This document shows, piece by piece, positions 8,455-16,967 of a DNA stretch of 64,000 bases (positions are counted from its first letter, which is position 1; every line of letters begins with the position of its first letter). A program made the position numbers and the translations under genes. The DNA is taken from NCBI RefSeq assembly GCF_025345615.1, contig NZ_JAODWD010000003.1, positions 310,001 to 374,000 of the forward strand, given 5' to 3'. Under the pieces are notes generated by a model. That model had not been told where the DNA came from. It searched no databases and worked only from the letters and a program-made list of their open reading frames with translations. The stretch is from Mycobacterium deserti (GTDB lineage: Bacteria > Actinomycetota > Actinomycetes > Mycobacteriales > Mycobacteriaceae).

Positions 8455-9312
8455 GTGGCAGGACGTCCGATACACACCTTCGAAGTGGTGCGGACCGAGC
8501 AGTTGACGCCGCACCTCAAGCGCGTGGTGCTGGGCGGCGGCGGGTTTGAGACGTTCACCCCGAACGACTTCACCGACGCTTACGTCAAGATCGCCTTCGT
8601 GCCGGACGGCTTGAGTGTCGCTGACGTCGCTGCGCTGCCGACGCCGCTCACCCTCGACAGCTTCAACGAGCTGCCCGTCGAGCAGCGGCCGACCGTGCGC
8701 ACCTACACCGTGCGACGCGTCGACGCCGAGCGCCGCGAGATCGCCATCGACTTCGTCGTGCACGGCGACCACGGCGTTGCCGGCCCGTGGGCCGCGTCGG
8801 CCACACCCGGCCAGCCGGCCTACCTGATGGGGCCGAGCGGTGCGTATGCGCCCGACCCGGCGGCCGACTGGCATCTGCTCGCCGGCGACGAAGCCGCAGT
8901 ACCCGCGATCAGCGCCGCGCTCGAAGCGATGCCCGACGACGCGGTCGGCCAGGTGTTGATCGAGGTGGCGGGCCCAGACGACGAGATCGCCCTGACCGCT
9001 CCGCACGGAGTCGACATCCGGTGGATCCACCGTGGCGGTCGCGCCGACCTGGTGGCCGAGGAACGCGCCGGCGACCACGCCCCGCTGATCCAGGCGGTCA
9101 AGGAGGCGGCCTGGATGCCCGGACAGGTTCAGGTCTTCATCCACGGTGAGGCGCAGACGGTCATGCACAACCTGCGTCCCTACATCCGCAAGGAACGCGG
9201 CGTCGATGCGAAGTGGGCGTCATCGATATCCGGGTACTGGCGCCGCGGCCGCACCGAGGAGACGTTCCGGCAGTGGAAACGCGAACTCGCCCAAGCCGAA
9301 GTCAACTCCTGA
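8455..9312 (+). CDS. viuB: Siderophore-interacting protein (ViuB-like FAD/NAD(P)H reductase)
   Basis: A 285-residue protein homologous to Rv2895c. It has a flavin-binding beta barrel (about residues 1-135, with RTYTVRRVD as the FAD-binding RxYT motif) followed by a SIP C-terminal domain (LLAGDEAAVPAISAALE, then WRRGRTEE near the end). Such cytoplasmic enzymes release iron by reducing ferric siderophores. I used the GTG at 8455, which has GGGAGG four bases upstream; an in-frame GTG at 8425 also exists but lies where the transcript probably begins (TATAGT at 8417). An AGGTTGGCTAAC sequence overlapping that point resembles a degraded IdeR box. Confidence 0.88.
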   Translation: MAGRPIHTFEVVRTEQLTPHLKRVVLGGGGFETFTPNDFTDAYVKIAFVPDGLSVADVAALPTPLTLDSFNELPVEQRPTVRTYTVRRVDAERREIAIDFVVHGDHGVAGPWAASATPGQPAYLMGPSGAYAPDPAADWHLLAGDEAAVPAISAALEAMPDDAVGQVLIEVAGPDDEIALTAPHGVDIRWIHRGGRADLVAEERAGDHAPLIQAVKEAAWMPGQVQVFIHGEAQTVMHNLRPYIRKERGVDAKWASSISGYWRRGRTEETFRQWKRELAQAEVNS

Positions 9313-9336
9313 TCGCGCGGCTGGCACGCTAGCCGC

Positions 9337-10497
9337 ATGGCCTACGGCGACTACCAGCTCGAGATCTACCTGCAAGGACTGTCCGGCATCGTCCCGTCGC
9401 TGCCGATGGCATACGCGGACTGGGAGGCCAAGGCCGAAGCCGCGATGCCGGCGTCGATCTGGTCCTACGTGGCGGGCGGCGCGGGTGACGAACGCACGCA
9501 GCGGGTCAACCGCACGGCCTTCGACCAGTGGGGACTGATCCCGCGAATGTTCAACGCACACCGGGAACGGGACCTGTCGGTCAATGTGTTCGGCCTGACG
9601 TTGCCGTCGCCGGTGTTCATGGCGCCGATTGGGGTCATCGGGCTGTGCGCACAGAACGGCCACGGCGACCTGGCGACCGCCCGGGCCGCGGCCCGCACCG
9701 GGGTACCGATGGCCATCTCGACGCTCACCGAGGACCCGCTGGAAGACATCGCCGCGCAATTCGGCGATACGCCAGGCTTTTTCCAGCTGTACACACCGAC
9801 CGATCGCGAGCTCGCCGCCAGCCTGGTGCACCGCGCCGAAACGGCCGGATACAAGGGCATCATCGTCACCCTCGACACCTGGGTGCCGGGCTGGCGCCCG
9901 CGCGACTTGGCGACGTCGAACTTTCCGCAACTGCGGGGTCGCTGCCTGGCGAACTACACCAGCGATCCGGTGTTTCGCGCGAGCCTGCCGCAACCGCCCG
10001 AAGAGAACCCCCAAGGGACGGTGCTGCAGTGGGTGCAGATCTTCGGAAACCCGCTGACATGGGATGACCTGCCCTGGCTGAGGTCGCTGACCGACCTGCC
10101 CTTGATCGTCAAGGGCATCTGCCACCCCGACGACGCGCGGCGTGCCCGTGACGGCGGCGTGGACGGCATCTACTGCTCGAACCACGGCGGCAGGCAGGCC
10201 AACGGCGGGGTACCAGCGATCGACTGTCTGCCAGGGGTCGTCGAAGCCGCCGACGGGCTGCCGGTGCTGTTCGACTCCGGCATCCGCAGCGGCGCCGACA
10301 TCGTCAAAGCACTGGCGTTGGGCGCGACGGCGGTCGGCGTCGGCAGACCCTATGCGTACGGGCTGGCGATCGGCGGTGAGGACGGCGTCGTGCACGTGCT
10401 GCGCTCGCTGCTCGCCGAGACGGATCTCATCATGGCCGTCGACGGCTATCCGGCGCTGAAAGACCTGACACCGGAGGCGCTGCGGCGCGTCACCTGA
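9337..10497 (+). CDS. Lactate 2-monooxygenase (FMN-dependent alpha-hydroxy acid oxidase family)
   Basis: A 386-residue FMN enzyme close to the M. smegmatis lactate 2-monooxygenase, which converts L-lactate and oxygen to acetate, CO2 and water. Recognisable parts are the start [28 protein letters not shown], the FMN phosphate region [10 protein letters not shown] and the catalytic-histidine loop [13 protein letters not shown] (about residues 278-290). A long central loop between FRASLP and WVQIFG corresponds to the insert of the monooxygenase subgroup. It stands alone, 24 bases after the siderophore-interacting gene. A related 2-hydroxy acid could be the real substrate. Confidence 0.85.
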   Translation: MAYGDYQLEIYLQGLSGIVPSLPMAYADWEAKAEAAMPASIWSYVAGGAGDERTQRVNRTAFDQWGLIPRMFNAHRERDLSVNVFGLTLPSPVFMAPIGVIGLCAQNGHGDLATARAAARTGVPMAISTLTEDPLEDIAAQFGDTPGFFQLYTPTDRELAASLVHRAETAGYKGIIVTLDTWVPGWRPRDLATSNFPQLRGRCLANYTSDPVFRASLPQPPEENPQGTVLQWVQIFGNPLTWDDLPWLRSLTDLPLIVKGICHPDDARRARDGGVDGIYCSNHGGRQANGGVPAIDCLPGVVEAADGLPVLFDSGIRSGADIVKALALGATAVGVGRPYAYGLAIGGEDGVVHVLRSLLAETDLIMAVDGYPALKDLTPEALRRVT

Positions 10498-10529
10498 GTC
10501 TTGCCTCCGCCGGATGCGACGGTAAGACC

Positions 10530-11432
10530 ATGGAGGCTCTGCTCGACGACTTCGACGAGTACCTCGCCCTGGAGCGAGGGCGCTCCGAGCACACCCGCCG
10601 CGCCTATCGCGGCGATCTGCGGTCGCTGTTCGCCTTCCTCGCCGAACGCTCACCCGATGCCGGACCGGCCGGGCTGAGCCTGCCGGTGCTGCGTGCGTGG
10701 CTCGCGGCGCAAGCCTCCGCCGGTGCGGCCCGCACGACGCTGGCCCGCCGCACCTCGGCGGTCAAGACCTTCACCGCGTGGGCGGCGCGACGCGGGCTGA
10801 TCTCCAGCGACCCGGCGACCCGGCTGCAGGTGCCCAAGGCGCGGCGCACGCTGCCGGCGGTGTTGCGCCAGGATCAGGCGCTCGACGCGATGGCCGCCGC
10901 GAAATCCGGTGCACAGCAACGAGACCCGCTGGCACTGCGCGACCAGCTGATCGTGGAGTTGTTGTACGCCACCGGTATTCGCGTCAGCGAACTGTGTGGA
11001 CTCGACATCGACGACGTCGACACACCGCGACGGCTGCTGCGCGTGCTGGGTAAGGGCAACAAGCAGCGCACCGTGCCGTTCGGCGAGCCGGCGCAGGCGG
11101 CGCTGACGGCGTGGCTTGCCGACGGGCGGCCCGCGCTGGCCACCGACGAGTCCGGGCCTGCGCTGCTGCTGGGCGCCCGTGGCAAGCGACTCGACCCGCG
11201 GCAGGCCCGCACGGTCGTGCACCAGACAGTGGCCGCCGTCGACGGTGCTCCCGACATCGGCCCGCACGGGCTGCGGCACAGCGCCGCCACGCATCTGCTC
11301 GAAGGCGGCGCCGATCTGCGGATCGTGCAGGAAATCCTCGGCCATTCGACGCTGGCCACCACCCAGCTGTACACGCATGTGACGGTCGCGCGCCTGCGCG
11401 CCGTCCACGACCAAGCCCATCCGCGCGCCTGA
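10530..11432 (+). CDS. xerC: Tyrosine recombinase XerC
   Basis: A 300-residue site-specific recombinase homologous to Rv2894c. The N-terminal SAM-like domain covers residues 1-95. The catalytic domain has R151 (GIRVSELCG), the beta-hairpin lysine in [12 protein letters not shown]246 and R249 (HGLRH), H272 (GHST) and nucleophile Y281 (QLYTH), so all active-site residues are present. With XerD it resolves chromosome dimers at dif. It is a conserved syntenic chromosomal gene and not an integrase of a nearby element, although a solo inverted-repeat end begins four bases after its stop codon. Confidence 0.95.
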   Translation: MEALLDDFDEYLALERGRSEHTRRAYRGDLRSLFAFLAERSPDAGPAGLSLPVLRAWLAAQASAGAARTTLARRTSAVKTFTAWAARRGLISSDPATRLQVPKARRTLPAVLRQDQALDAMAAAKSGAQQRDPLALRDQLIVELLYATGIRVSELCGLDIDDVDTPRRLLRVLGKGNKQRTVPFGEPAQAALTAWLADGRPALATDESGPALLLGARGKRLDPRQARTVVHQTVAAVDGAPDIGPHGLRHSAATHLLEGGADLRIVQEILGHSTLATTQLYTHVTVARLRAVHDQAHPRA

Positions 11433-11435
11433 TTC

Positions 11436-11453
11436 GCGCCGAAATGGAATTCC
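11436..11453 (+). repeat. Solo copy of the DUF559-cassette terminal repeat
   Basis: GCGCCGAAATGGAATTCC is identical over 18 bases to both ends of the cassette at 35689-36676. No partner in inverted orientation was seen within several kilobases. It lies between the xerC stop and a broken cyclase gene. Confidence 0.85.
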
Positions 11454-11489
11454 CGGGCGAACCGAGCGTGCATCTCGCGGACACCGGCG

Positions 11490-12036
11490 ATGCGTGAGCT
11501 GAGCCATCCGATCGCCTCGGGCATGCAGGTGTATCCGGGCGATCCCGCCGTCAGCATCGAGCCCGCCCTGCTGCTGGCGCGCGACGGCGTCGACGTGGTC
11601 GCGCTGCATTTCGGGTCCCACACCGGTACACATCTCGACGCGCCGTCGCACAACATCGCCGGTGGACGCACGACGGGCCGAATCAGCCTGTTGGAGTTGA
11701 TCGCCGACGCGCTCGTCGTCCATCTTCCATCTCTCGCGGCGCCGCCGCGCTGGACCATCCCGCGCTGTCGGCCGATGCCGCGGTCGATCTGATGCGCCGC
11801 GGGATGCACGTGCTCGCAGTCGACACACTGAGCCCGGACCTCACCGGCGACGTCGATTCCGGATTCCGGTGCATCAGGTCGTGCTGGGCGGCGACGCGTT
11901 GATCGTCGAGAACCTCTGCAATCTCGACGGTTTACCCGCCCACGTGCGGATGGGCTTCTTCCCGCTGCCGATCGACGCCGACGGAGCGCCGGTGAGGGCG
12001 CTAGTGTTCGACTCGGTTATCGCAGCAGCGCAATGA
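11490..12036 (+). pseudogene. Broken cyclase family / kynurenine formamidase-like gene
   Basis: The first 80 codons read as a metal-dependent cyclase-family protein: MRELSHPIASGMQVYPGDP and then HTGTHLDAPSHNI, which carries the metal-binding HxGTHxDxPxH motif. The frame then drifts and stops at 11792. A second frame from about 11749 resumes the family with LDHPALSADAAVDL and VLAVDTLSPD. A third frame from about 11860 gives VHQVVLGGDALIVENL and PLPIDADGAPVRALV, ending in TGA at 12036. About 50-60 residues normally found between the first two pieces are missing, and one base seems lost near 11862. I read this as a deletion plus frameshift; assembly error could explain the second defect. Its 3' end overlaps the convergent F420 gene. 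Confidence 0.78.
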
Positions 12037-12985
12037 CTTTCGCGAGGTCAGGCATCGCCGATGCTCGACCCACCCACTCGTCGAACACGGTCCAATAGCT
12101 CACCCCGAACCGCTGTCGGCGGTCCAGAAGTTGTTCCGCCATCTGTTCGTGGGTGCCGAGCAGCACGAACGGCGAGTCGAGCACGAAGTCGGCCGACACC
12201 CCGCCGAACGCGGCGGCCAGTTCGGCGGCCGATGCCTGGCGGTCGTCGGTGGGCACGACGAACTGGATGAGCGCGTTGAGTTCTATCGCGTCGAACCGGT
12301 CACCGGCGGCCTCGCGCACGACGGCGATCCGATCGGCCAGACCTGCCTCGTCGAAATGCGTCAACGACACCTTCGTCGCGTCGCGGTTGTGGCTGAAACC
12401 CGCCAGCCCCGCGATGTCGGCGACTCGACCCGCCAGCTGCAGGACCCGGGTGCCGTTGCCGCCGATGAGTAACGGGACGTGCACTTCCGGCGCGGCCACC
12501 AGCGCGCCTGCCTCGGCATGGACGCGGTAGTGCGCACCGTCGACGTCGACGGGCTCACCGGCCAGCAACGGCCGGATCACGTCGACCGACTCGATGAGCC
12601 GGTCCACCCGCGTCGCGCCGGAGTCGAATGCGAGGCCCGCGGCGTCGTACTCGGACTTCATGTGGCCCGCGCCGAGTCCGAGTTCGAAACGACCGCCGGA
12701 AAGGGCTGCGACGGTAGCTGTTTCGCGCGCAACCTCGATGGGATGACGCAGGTCGTTGTTCAGCACCAGAGTCCCGGTGTGCAGGCGTGACGTGGCCGCG
12801 GCCGCGCCGGCCGCTCCCGCGAACGGCGCCAGAGATCCCACGAGATGGTCCGGAATCGTCAGCACGTCGAATCCGGTGTCTTGCACCGAAACCGCGAAGT
12901 CGCCGAAGTCGGTGCCGCGGGGGAGCGCGGTGTGCAGTCCGAAACGGAACGGGCGGGCGCGGTGCGCGTCGGCGGCGACGGTCAT
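12017..12985 (-). CDS. LLM-class F420-dependent oxidoreductase (Rv2893/MSMEG_2516-like)
   Basis: A 322-residue bacterial-luciferase-like TIM barrel. Marks of the class are FRFGLHTALPRG at the start, VLTIPDHLVG, LVLNNDLRHP, GGRFELGLGAGHMKSEYDAAG and LLIGGNGTRVLQLAGR. The pattern fits the actinobacterial subgroup typified by MSMEG_2516. Such enzymes use reduced F420 to reduce, or F420 to oxidise, small organic substrates; the substrate is unknown. It occupies the same position relative to rpsB as Rv2893 does. It ends inside the last codons of the broken cyclase gene on the other strand. Confidence 0.87.
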   Translation of the reverse strand: MTVAADAHRARPFRFGLHTALPRGTDFGDFAVSVQDTGFDVLTIPDHLVGSLAPFAGAAGAAAATSRLHTGTLVLNNDLRHPIEVARETATVAALSGGRFELGLGAGHMKSEYDAAGLAFDSGATRVDRLIESVDVIRPLLAGEPVDVDGAHYRVHAEAGALVAAPEVHVPLLIGGNGTRVLQLAGRVADIAGLAGFSHNRDATKVSLTHFDEAGLADRIAVVREAAGDRFDAIELNALIQFVVPTDDRQASAAELAAAFGGVSADFVLDSPFVLLGTHEQMAEQLLDRRQRFGVSYWTVFDEWVGRASAMPDLAKVIALLR

Positions 12986-13064
12986 GGCTCGACGCTAGGC
13001 GCCCGCTCGGTGTGTTTCGAGGATGCGCGTTTCGCTGAGAACGAACGACGTCTCGTGCGCAGCC

Positions 13065-13553
13065 TCACTGGTCGGGTTTGAGGCGGAGCGGTGTGCCGGC
13101 GAGCAGGCCCAGCGGGTCGACATAGTCAGCCCGCGACGACGGGCCCCACATCGCGCCCCAGTGCAGACACGCGGCGCTGGGGCAGCCGGCATGCCCGGCC
13201 TCGAGCCGGCCGATCCGGGCGCCGCCCTCGACACGCTGGCCGGCCCGCACCGACGGCCGCACCGGCTCGTAACTGGTCCGCAGCCCACCCGGATGAGCGA
13301 TCGACACCAGCGGCCGTCCGGCGAGTTCGCCGGCGAACACCACCGTTCCCGCCGCAGCGGCCTGCACCGGCTGCCCTGGTGTTCCGGCGAGGTCGACGCC
13401 GCGATGACCCCGGTTCCAGTTCGGCGAGGGTGCGTCGAAGGTCCGCACGACGCTCGGATGCGGGAGCAGCGGCCAGTCCAGCCGCCCCTCGACGGCGGTC
13501 GCCGGCGGCGCCGTCCACATGATGGCGGCGAGAACGAGCGCGAACCGTCGCAT
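13065..13553 (-). CDS. Secreted M23-family (LytM-like) peptidase domain protein
   Basis: A 162-residue protein with a cleavable signal peptide (MRRFALVLAAIMWTAPPATA) and one M23/LytM domain, homologous to Rv2891. The zinc site is recognisable: HRGVDLAG supplies the HxxxD part and CLHWGAM the HxG-like part near residue 132. Active members cut peptide cross-links in peptidoglycan; others, such as EnvC/NlpD-type proteins, only regulate amidases. A short protein with a single domain could be either. It is divergent from rpsB with the long rpsB leader between them. Confidence 0.85.
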   Translation of the reverse strand: MRRFALVLAAIMWTAPPATAVEGRLDWPLLPHPSVVRTFDAPSPNWNRGHRGVDLAGTPGQPVQAAAAGTVVFAGELAGRPLVSIAHPGGLRTSYEPVRPSVRAGQRVEGGARIGRLEAGHAGCPSAACLHWGAMWGPSSRADYVDPLGLLAGTPLRLKPDQ

Positions 13554-13729
13554 CCGCCCAGCTCACCGCGTCACGGGCGGCCGGCGCCAGGTCCGTCGTC
13601 GATTCTGTGGACCAGCAGGTCAGTGTGGAAAAAGCACCCCTGTCCAGCGTGTAAACTGCTAACCGCAGCTCGCACCTGCGGGCTGACTTCGCGTGTCTGC
13701 ACCTCGACCCGTTCCACTAGGTCGTATTC

Positions 13730-13803
13730 GGATGCCGTCGGTCCCGTTCGCACACGGGTCTGGCATCCGCGCGGTCACCAGGGCCCGGCATCACCCGATG
13801 CCG
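13730..13803 (+). promoter_or_regulatory. Structured 5' leader of rpsB with alternative hairpins
   Basis: Four complementary segments lie 33-106 bases before the rpsB ATG: GGATGCC (13730-13736), GGCATCC (13762-13768), CGGCATC (13786-13792) and GATGCCG (13797-13803). Segments 1:2 form a hairpin with an inner CCCGT/ACGGG stem, and 3:4 form a second hairpin with an ACCC loop. Segment 1 could instead pair with 3, and 2 with 4. Upstream GTAAACT near 13651 may be part of the promoter. Ribosomal protein leaders often respond to their own product; S2 control here is an inference. Confidence 0.6.
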
Positions 13804-13835
13804 AGCGACAACCGACATATAAGTGAGGCATCACC

Positions 13836-14702
13836 ATGGCCGTAGTGACCATGAAACAGCTGCTGGACAGCGGCACCCACTTCGGGCATCAGACCCGTCG
13901 CTGGAATCCCAAGATGAAGCGGTTCATCTTCACCGACCGCAACGGCATCTACATCATCGATCTGCAGCAGACGCTCACCTACATCGACAAGGCGTACGAG
14001 TTCGTCAAGGAGACCGTCGCCCACGGTGGCTCCATCATGTTCGTCGGCACCAAGAAGCAGGCGCAGGAGTCGATCGCCGAGGAGGCCACCCGCGTCGGCA
14101 TGCCGTATGTGAATCAGCGCTGGTTGGGCGGCATGCTCACCAACTTCTCCACCGTGCACAAGCGTTTGCAGCGTCTCAAGGAACTCGAGACCATGGAGCA
14201 GACCGGTGGCTTCGAGGGTCGCACCAAGAAGGAAATCCTGATGCTGACCCGCGAGAAGAACAAGCTCGAGCGCAGCCTCGGTGGTATCCGCGACATGCAG
14301 AAGGTGCCGTCGGCGATCTGGGTCGTCGACACCAACAAGGAGCACCTCGCGGTTGCCGAAGCGCGCAAGCTGAACATCCCGATCATCGCGATCCTCGACA
14401 CCAACTGCGACCCCGACCTCGTCGACTACCCGATTCCGGGCAACGATGACGCGATCCGCTCGGCCGCCCTTCTGACCAAGGTCGTCGCCGCTGCGGTCGC
14501 CGAGGGTCTGCAGGCTCGTGCCGGCGTGGGCCGCGACGGCGACAAGCCCGCCGCCGAGGGTGCCGAGCCGCTGGCCGAGTGGGAGCAGGAGCTGCTGGCG
14601 TCGGCGACCGCGTCGGCGACCGCTTCCCCGACCGCCGCGGGTGCAGAGCCCGGCACCCCCGAGGCCGACATCCAAACCGAACCCAAGAGCACGGAAGGCT
14701 GA
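13836..14702 (+). CDS. rpsB: 30S ribosomal protein S2
   Basis: A 288-residue S2 protein homologous to Rv2890c. The S2 signatures are [22 protein letters not shown] at the start (quoted here only in part: [12 protein letters not shown]), [10 protein letters not shown] near residue 95 and [11 protein letters not shown] near 190. An alanine/glutamate-rich acidic tail of about 60 residues follows, as usual in mycobacteria. The ATG at 13836 follows a GTGAGG ribosome-binding site. It forms an operon with tsf, one base separating the stop from the next start. The structured leader upstream suggests autoregulation. Confidence 0.98.
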   Translation: MAVVTMKQLLDSGTHFGHQTRRWNPKMKRFIFTDRNGIYIIDLQQTLTYIDKAYEFVKETVAHGGSIMFVGTKKQAQESIAEEATRVGMPYVNQRWLGGMLTNFSTVHKRLQRLKELETMEQTGGFEGRTKKEILMLTREKNKLERSLGGIRDMQKVPSAIWVVDTNKEHLAVAEARKLNIPIIAILDTNCDPDLVDYPIPGNDDAIRSAALLTKVVAAAVAEGLQARAGVGRDGDKPAAEGAEPLAEWEQELLASATASATASPTAAGAEPGTPEADIQTEPKSTEG

Positions 14703-14703
14703 A

Positions 14704-15519
14704 ATGGCTAACTACACCGCTGCCGACGTCAAGCGACTTCGTGACCTGACCGGCGCCGGCATGCTCGCCAGCAAGAACGCACTGGTCGAGGCCGAGGGCG
14801 ATTTCGACAAGGCCGTCGAGTTGCTGCGCATCAAGGGCGCCAAGGACGTCGGCAAGCGTGCCGAGCGGGCCACCGCCGAGGGCCTGGTCGCCGCCAAGGA
14901 CGGCGCGCTGATCGAGCTGAACTCCGAGACGGACTTCGTCGCGAAGAACGCCGAGTTCCAGGCGGTCGCCGAGCAGATCGTCGCGGCCGCGGCCGAGTCG
15001 AAGGCCGGCGATGTCGACGCGCTCAAGGCAGCCAAGGTCGGCGACACCACCGTCGAGCAGGTCATCGCGGACCTGTCGGCCAAGATCGGCGAGAAGCTCG
15101 AACTGCGGCGCGCGACCTACTTCGACGGCACCGTCGAGACATACCTGCACAAGCGCGCCGCCGACCTGCCTCCCGCCGTGGGCGTGCTGGTCGAGTACCA
15201 GGGCGAATCGAAGGAAGCGGCGCACGCCGTCGCCCTGCAGATCGCCGCGCTGAAGGCCAGGTACCTGACGCGCGACGACGTACCCGCCGACGTCGTCGCC
15301 AACGAGCGCCACATCGCCGAGGAAACGGCCCGCAACGAAGGCAAGCCCGAGCAGGCCCTGCCGAAGATCGTCGAGGGTCGCGTCAACGGGTTCTACAAGG
15401 ACGTCGTGCTGCTCGATCAGCCGTCGGTGTCGGACAACAAGAAGACGGTCAAGGCGCTGCTCGACGAGGCAGGCGTGACCGTCACCCGGTTCGTCCGCTT
15501 CGAGGTCGGCCAGGCCTAG
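14704..15519 (+). CDS. tsf: Translation elongation factor Ts
   Basis: A 271-residue EF-Ts homologous to Rv2889c, the expected length. The N-terminal UBA-like domain has [19 protein letters not shown], followed by the nucleotide-exchange motif [14 protein letters not shown] (about residues 76-89) that inserts into EF-Tu. The core and C-terminal EF-Ts domains include [19 protein letters not shown]. It exchanges GDP for GTP on EF-Tu. The ATG at 14704 comes one base after the rpsB stop, so it is translationally linked to rpsB. Confidence 0.98.
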   Translation: MANYTAADVKRLRDLTGAGMLASKNALVEAEGDFDKAVELLRIKGAKDVGKRAERATAEGLVAAKDGALIELNSETDFVAKNAEFQAVAEQIVAAAAESKAGDVDALKAAKVGDTTVEQVIADLSAKIGEKLELRRATYFDGTVETYLHKRAADLPPAVGVLVEYQGESKEAAHAVALQIAALKARYLTRDDVPADVVANERHIAEETARNEGKPEQALPKIVEGRVNGFYKDVVLLDQPSVSDNKKTVKALLDEAGVTVTRFVRFEVGQA

Positions 15520-15535
15520 CCAGCCGGTGCCCGGG

Positions 15536-15553
15536 CGGTACGAGTTGGTACCG
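15536..15553. terminator. Small hairpin after tsf (possible terminator)
   Basis: CGGTAC-GAGTTG-GTACCG forms a perfect 6-bp stem 16 bases after the tsf stop. It overlaps a TACCGT -10-like box lying six bases before the amidase ATG, so it could instead be part of a leaderless amidase promoter. There is no U-tract. Confidence 0.35.
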
Positions 15554-15560
15554 TCTGGGC

Positions 15561-16967
15561 ATGAAGCGGACGCACGCCTTCGGCAATGACGCCCTCGGTG
15601 ACCTCGACGCGGTCGGACTTGTCGAGGCCATGAGGGCGGGCGCGGTATCGCGGTCTGAACTCGTAGACGCCGCGATCGCGCGGACCGAAGGCGTCAACCC
15701 TGCGCTGAACGGGTTGGCGTACAACGCATTCGAGCGGGCCCGCGCCCGGGCCAACTCATCGCGGGGGTACGGCGGCTACTTCGACGGCGTACCGACGTTC
15801 GTCAAGGACAACGTCGCGGTCGGTGACATGCCGACGATGCAGGGCACCGACGCGTGGGATCCGCGGCCGGCGCTGTCCGACGGTGACTTCGCGCGGACGT
15901 ACCTCGCAACGGGCCTGCTGCCGCTCGGCAAGACCAGGATGTCCGAGTTCGGGTTCAGCGCGTCGGCAGAGCACCCGCGCATCGGGCCGGTGCGTAACCC
16001 GTGGAACCCCGACCACACCGCGGGCGCCTCCTCTTCGGGCGCCGGAGCCTTCGTCGCCGCGGGTGTGGTGCCGATCGCCCACGCCAACGACGGCGGCGGT
16101 TCGATCCGAATTCCCGCCTCCTGCAACGGATTGGTCGGTCTCAAGCCGACGCGCGGTCGATTGCCGGTCGACAAGGACGTGCGACGCATGCCGTTGCTCA
16201 TCGTCGCCAACGGTGTCGTCACGCGGTCGGTGCGCGACACCGCCGCGTTCTACCGCGAGATGGAGCGGGTGTACCGCCATCCGAAGCTGCCCGCGATCGG
16301 CGACGTCACCCATCCGGGCCAGCGGCGACTGAACATGGCCGTGTGCACGCAATCGATCTCGCGTGAGGCCAGTCCCGAAGTCCGCGAGCTGACGTTGAAA
16401 ACTGCTGCGCTGCTGGAGGAACTGGGCCACCGGGTGACGCAGATCGACAACCCGGTGCCCGCACGTTTCATGGACGACTTCCTGCTGTACTGGTCGTTTC
16501 TGGCGTTCGCGATCGTGCGGGGCGGCCGCAGGTCATTCGGGTCGAGCTTCGACCGCGCCAAGCTCGACAGCCTGACCGTCGGCTTGGAGCGCGAAGCCGC
16601 GCGCAACCTGCACCGGGTTCCACTGGCCATCGCGCGGCTCGCTCGGATCCGCCGGATCACGTCACGGCTCACAAGCACATATGACGTGGTGCTGATGCCG
16701 ACGCTCGCTGACGTGACACCGCCGATCGGTCATTTCGATCCGACCGCCGACTATCAGCAGATCATCGACCGGCTCGTCGACTGGGTGGCGTTCACTCCGT
16801 TGCAAAACGCGACAGGTGAGCCGGCGATCTCCCTGCCACTGGCGCAATCGGCATCAGGCCTGCCCGTCGGCATGATGTTCCATGCCCCGCTGGGGCACGA
16901 GGCCCGGCTGCTGCAGTTGGCCTACGAACTCGAAGAAGCGCGCCCGTTCTCGCGCATTCAGGACTGA
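15561..16967 (+). CDS. amiC: Amidase signature family enzyme (AmiC-like)
   Basis: A 468-residue amidase homologous to Rv2888c. The Ser-cisSer-Lys triad is visible: lysine in FVKDNVAVGD (residue 82), the glycine/serine-rich ASSSGAGAFVAAG loop near 152-165, and the nucleophile region GGGSIRIPASCNGLVGLKP near 175-195. These enzymes hydrolyse amides such as small carboxamides, peptides or amidated lipids; the substrate cannot be predicted. The ATG at 15561 is six bases after a TACCGT box, suggesting a leaderless mRNA. The 3' end overlaps the convergent carotenoid gene by ten bases. Confidence 0.9.
   Translation: MKRTHAFGNDALGDLDAVGLVEAMRAGAVSRSELVDAAIARTEGVNPALNGLAYNAFERARARANSSRGYGGYFDGVPTFVKDNVAVGDMPTMQGTDAWDPRPALSDGDFARTYLATGLLPLGKTRMSEFGFSASAEHPRIGPVRNPWNPDHTAGASSSGAGAFVAAGVVPIAHANDGGGSIRIPASCNGLVGLKPTRGRLPVDKDVRRMPLLIVANGVVTRSVRDTAAFYREMERVYRHPKLPAIGDVTHPGQRRLNMAVCTQSISREASPEVRELTLKTAALLEELGHRVTQIDNPVPARFMDDFLLYWSFLAFAIVRGGRRSFGSSFDRAKLDSLTVGLEREAARNLHRVPLAIARLARIRRITSRLTSTYDVVLMPTLADVTPPIGHFDPTADYQQIIDRLVDWVAFTPLQNATGEPAISLPLAQSASGLPVGMMFHAPLGHEARLLQLAYELEEARPFSRIQD

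Noticed and set aside
7351..9168. 605-codon open frame antisense to the glycosidase and siderophore-interacting genes
   Set aside because: Both opposite-strand genes have clear catalytic or cofactor motifs; this frame has a histidine/glycine-rich composition and no motif.
10530..11453. XerC plus nearby repeat as an integron or integrative element
   Set aside because: XerC is the conserved chromosomal copy in its usual syntenic place, and only a single unpaired repeat is present with no cargo.
11490..11792. Intact short cyclase protein
   Set aside because: The frame loses family resemblance after about 80 codons, and the remaining conserved blocks appear in two other frames downstream, so it is a broken gene.
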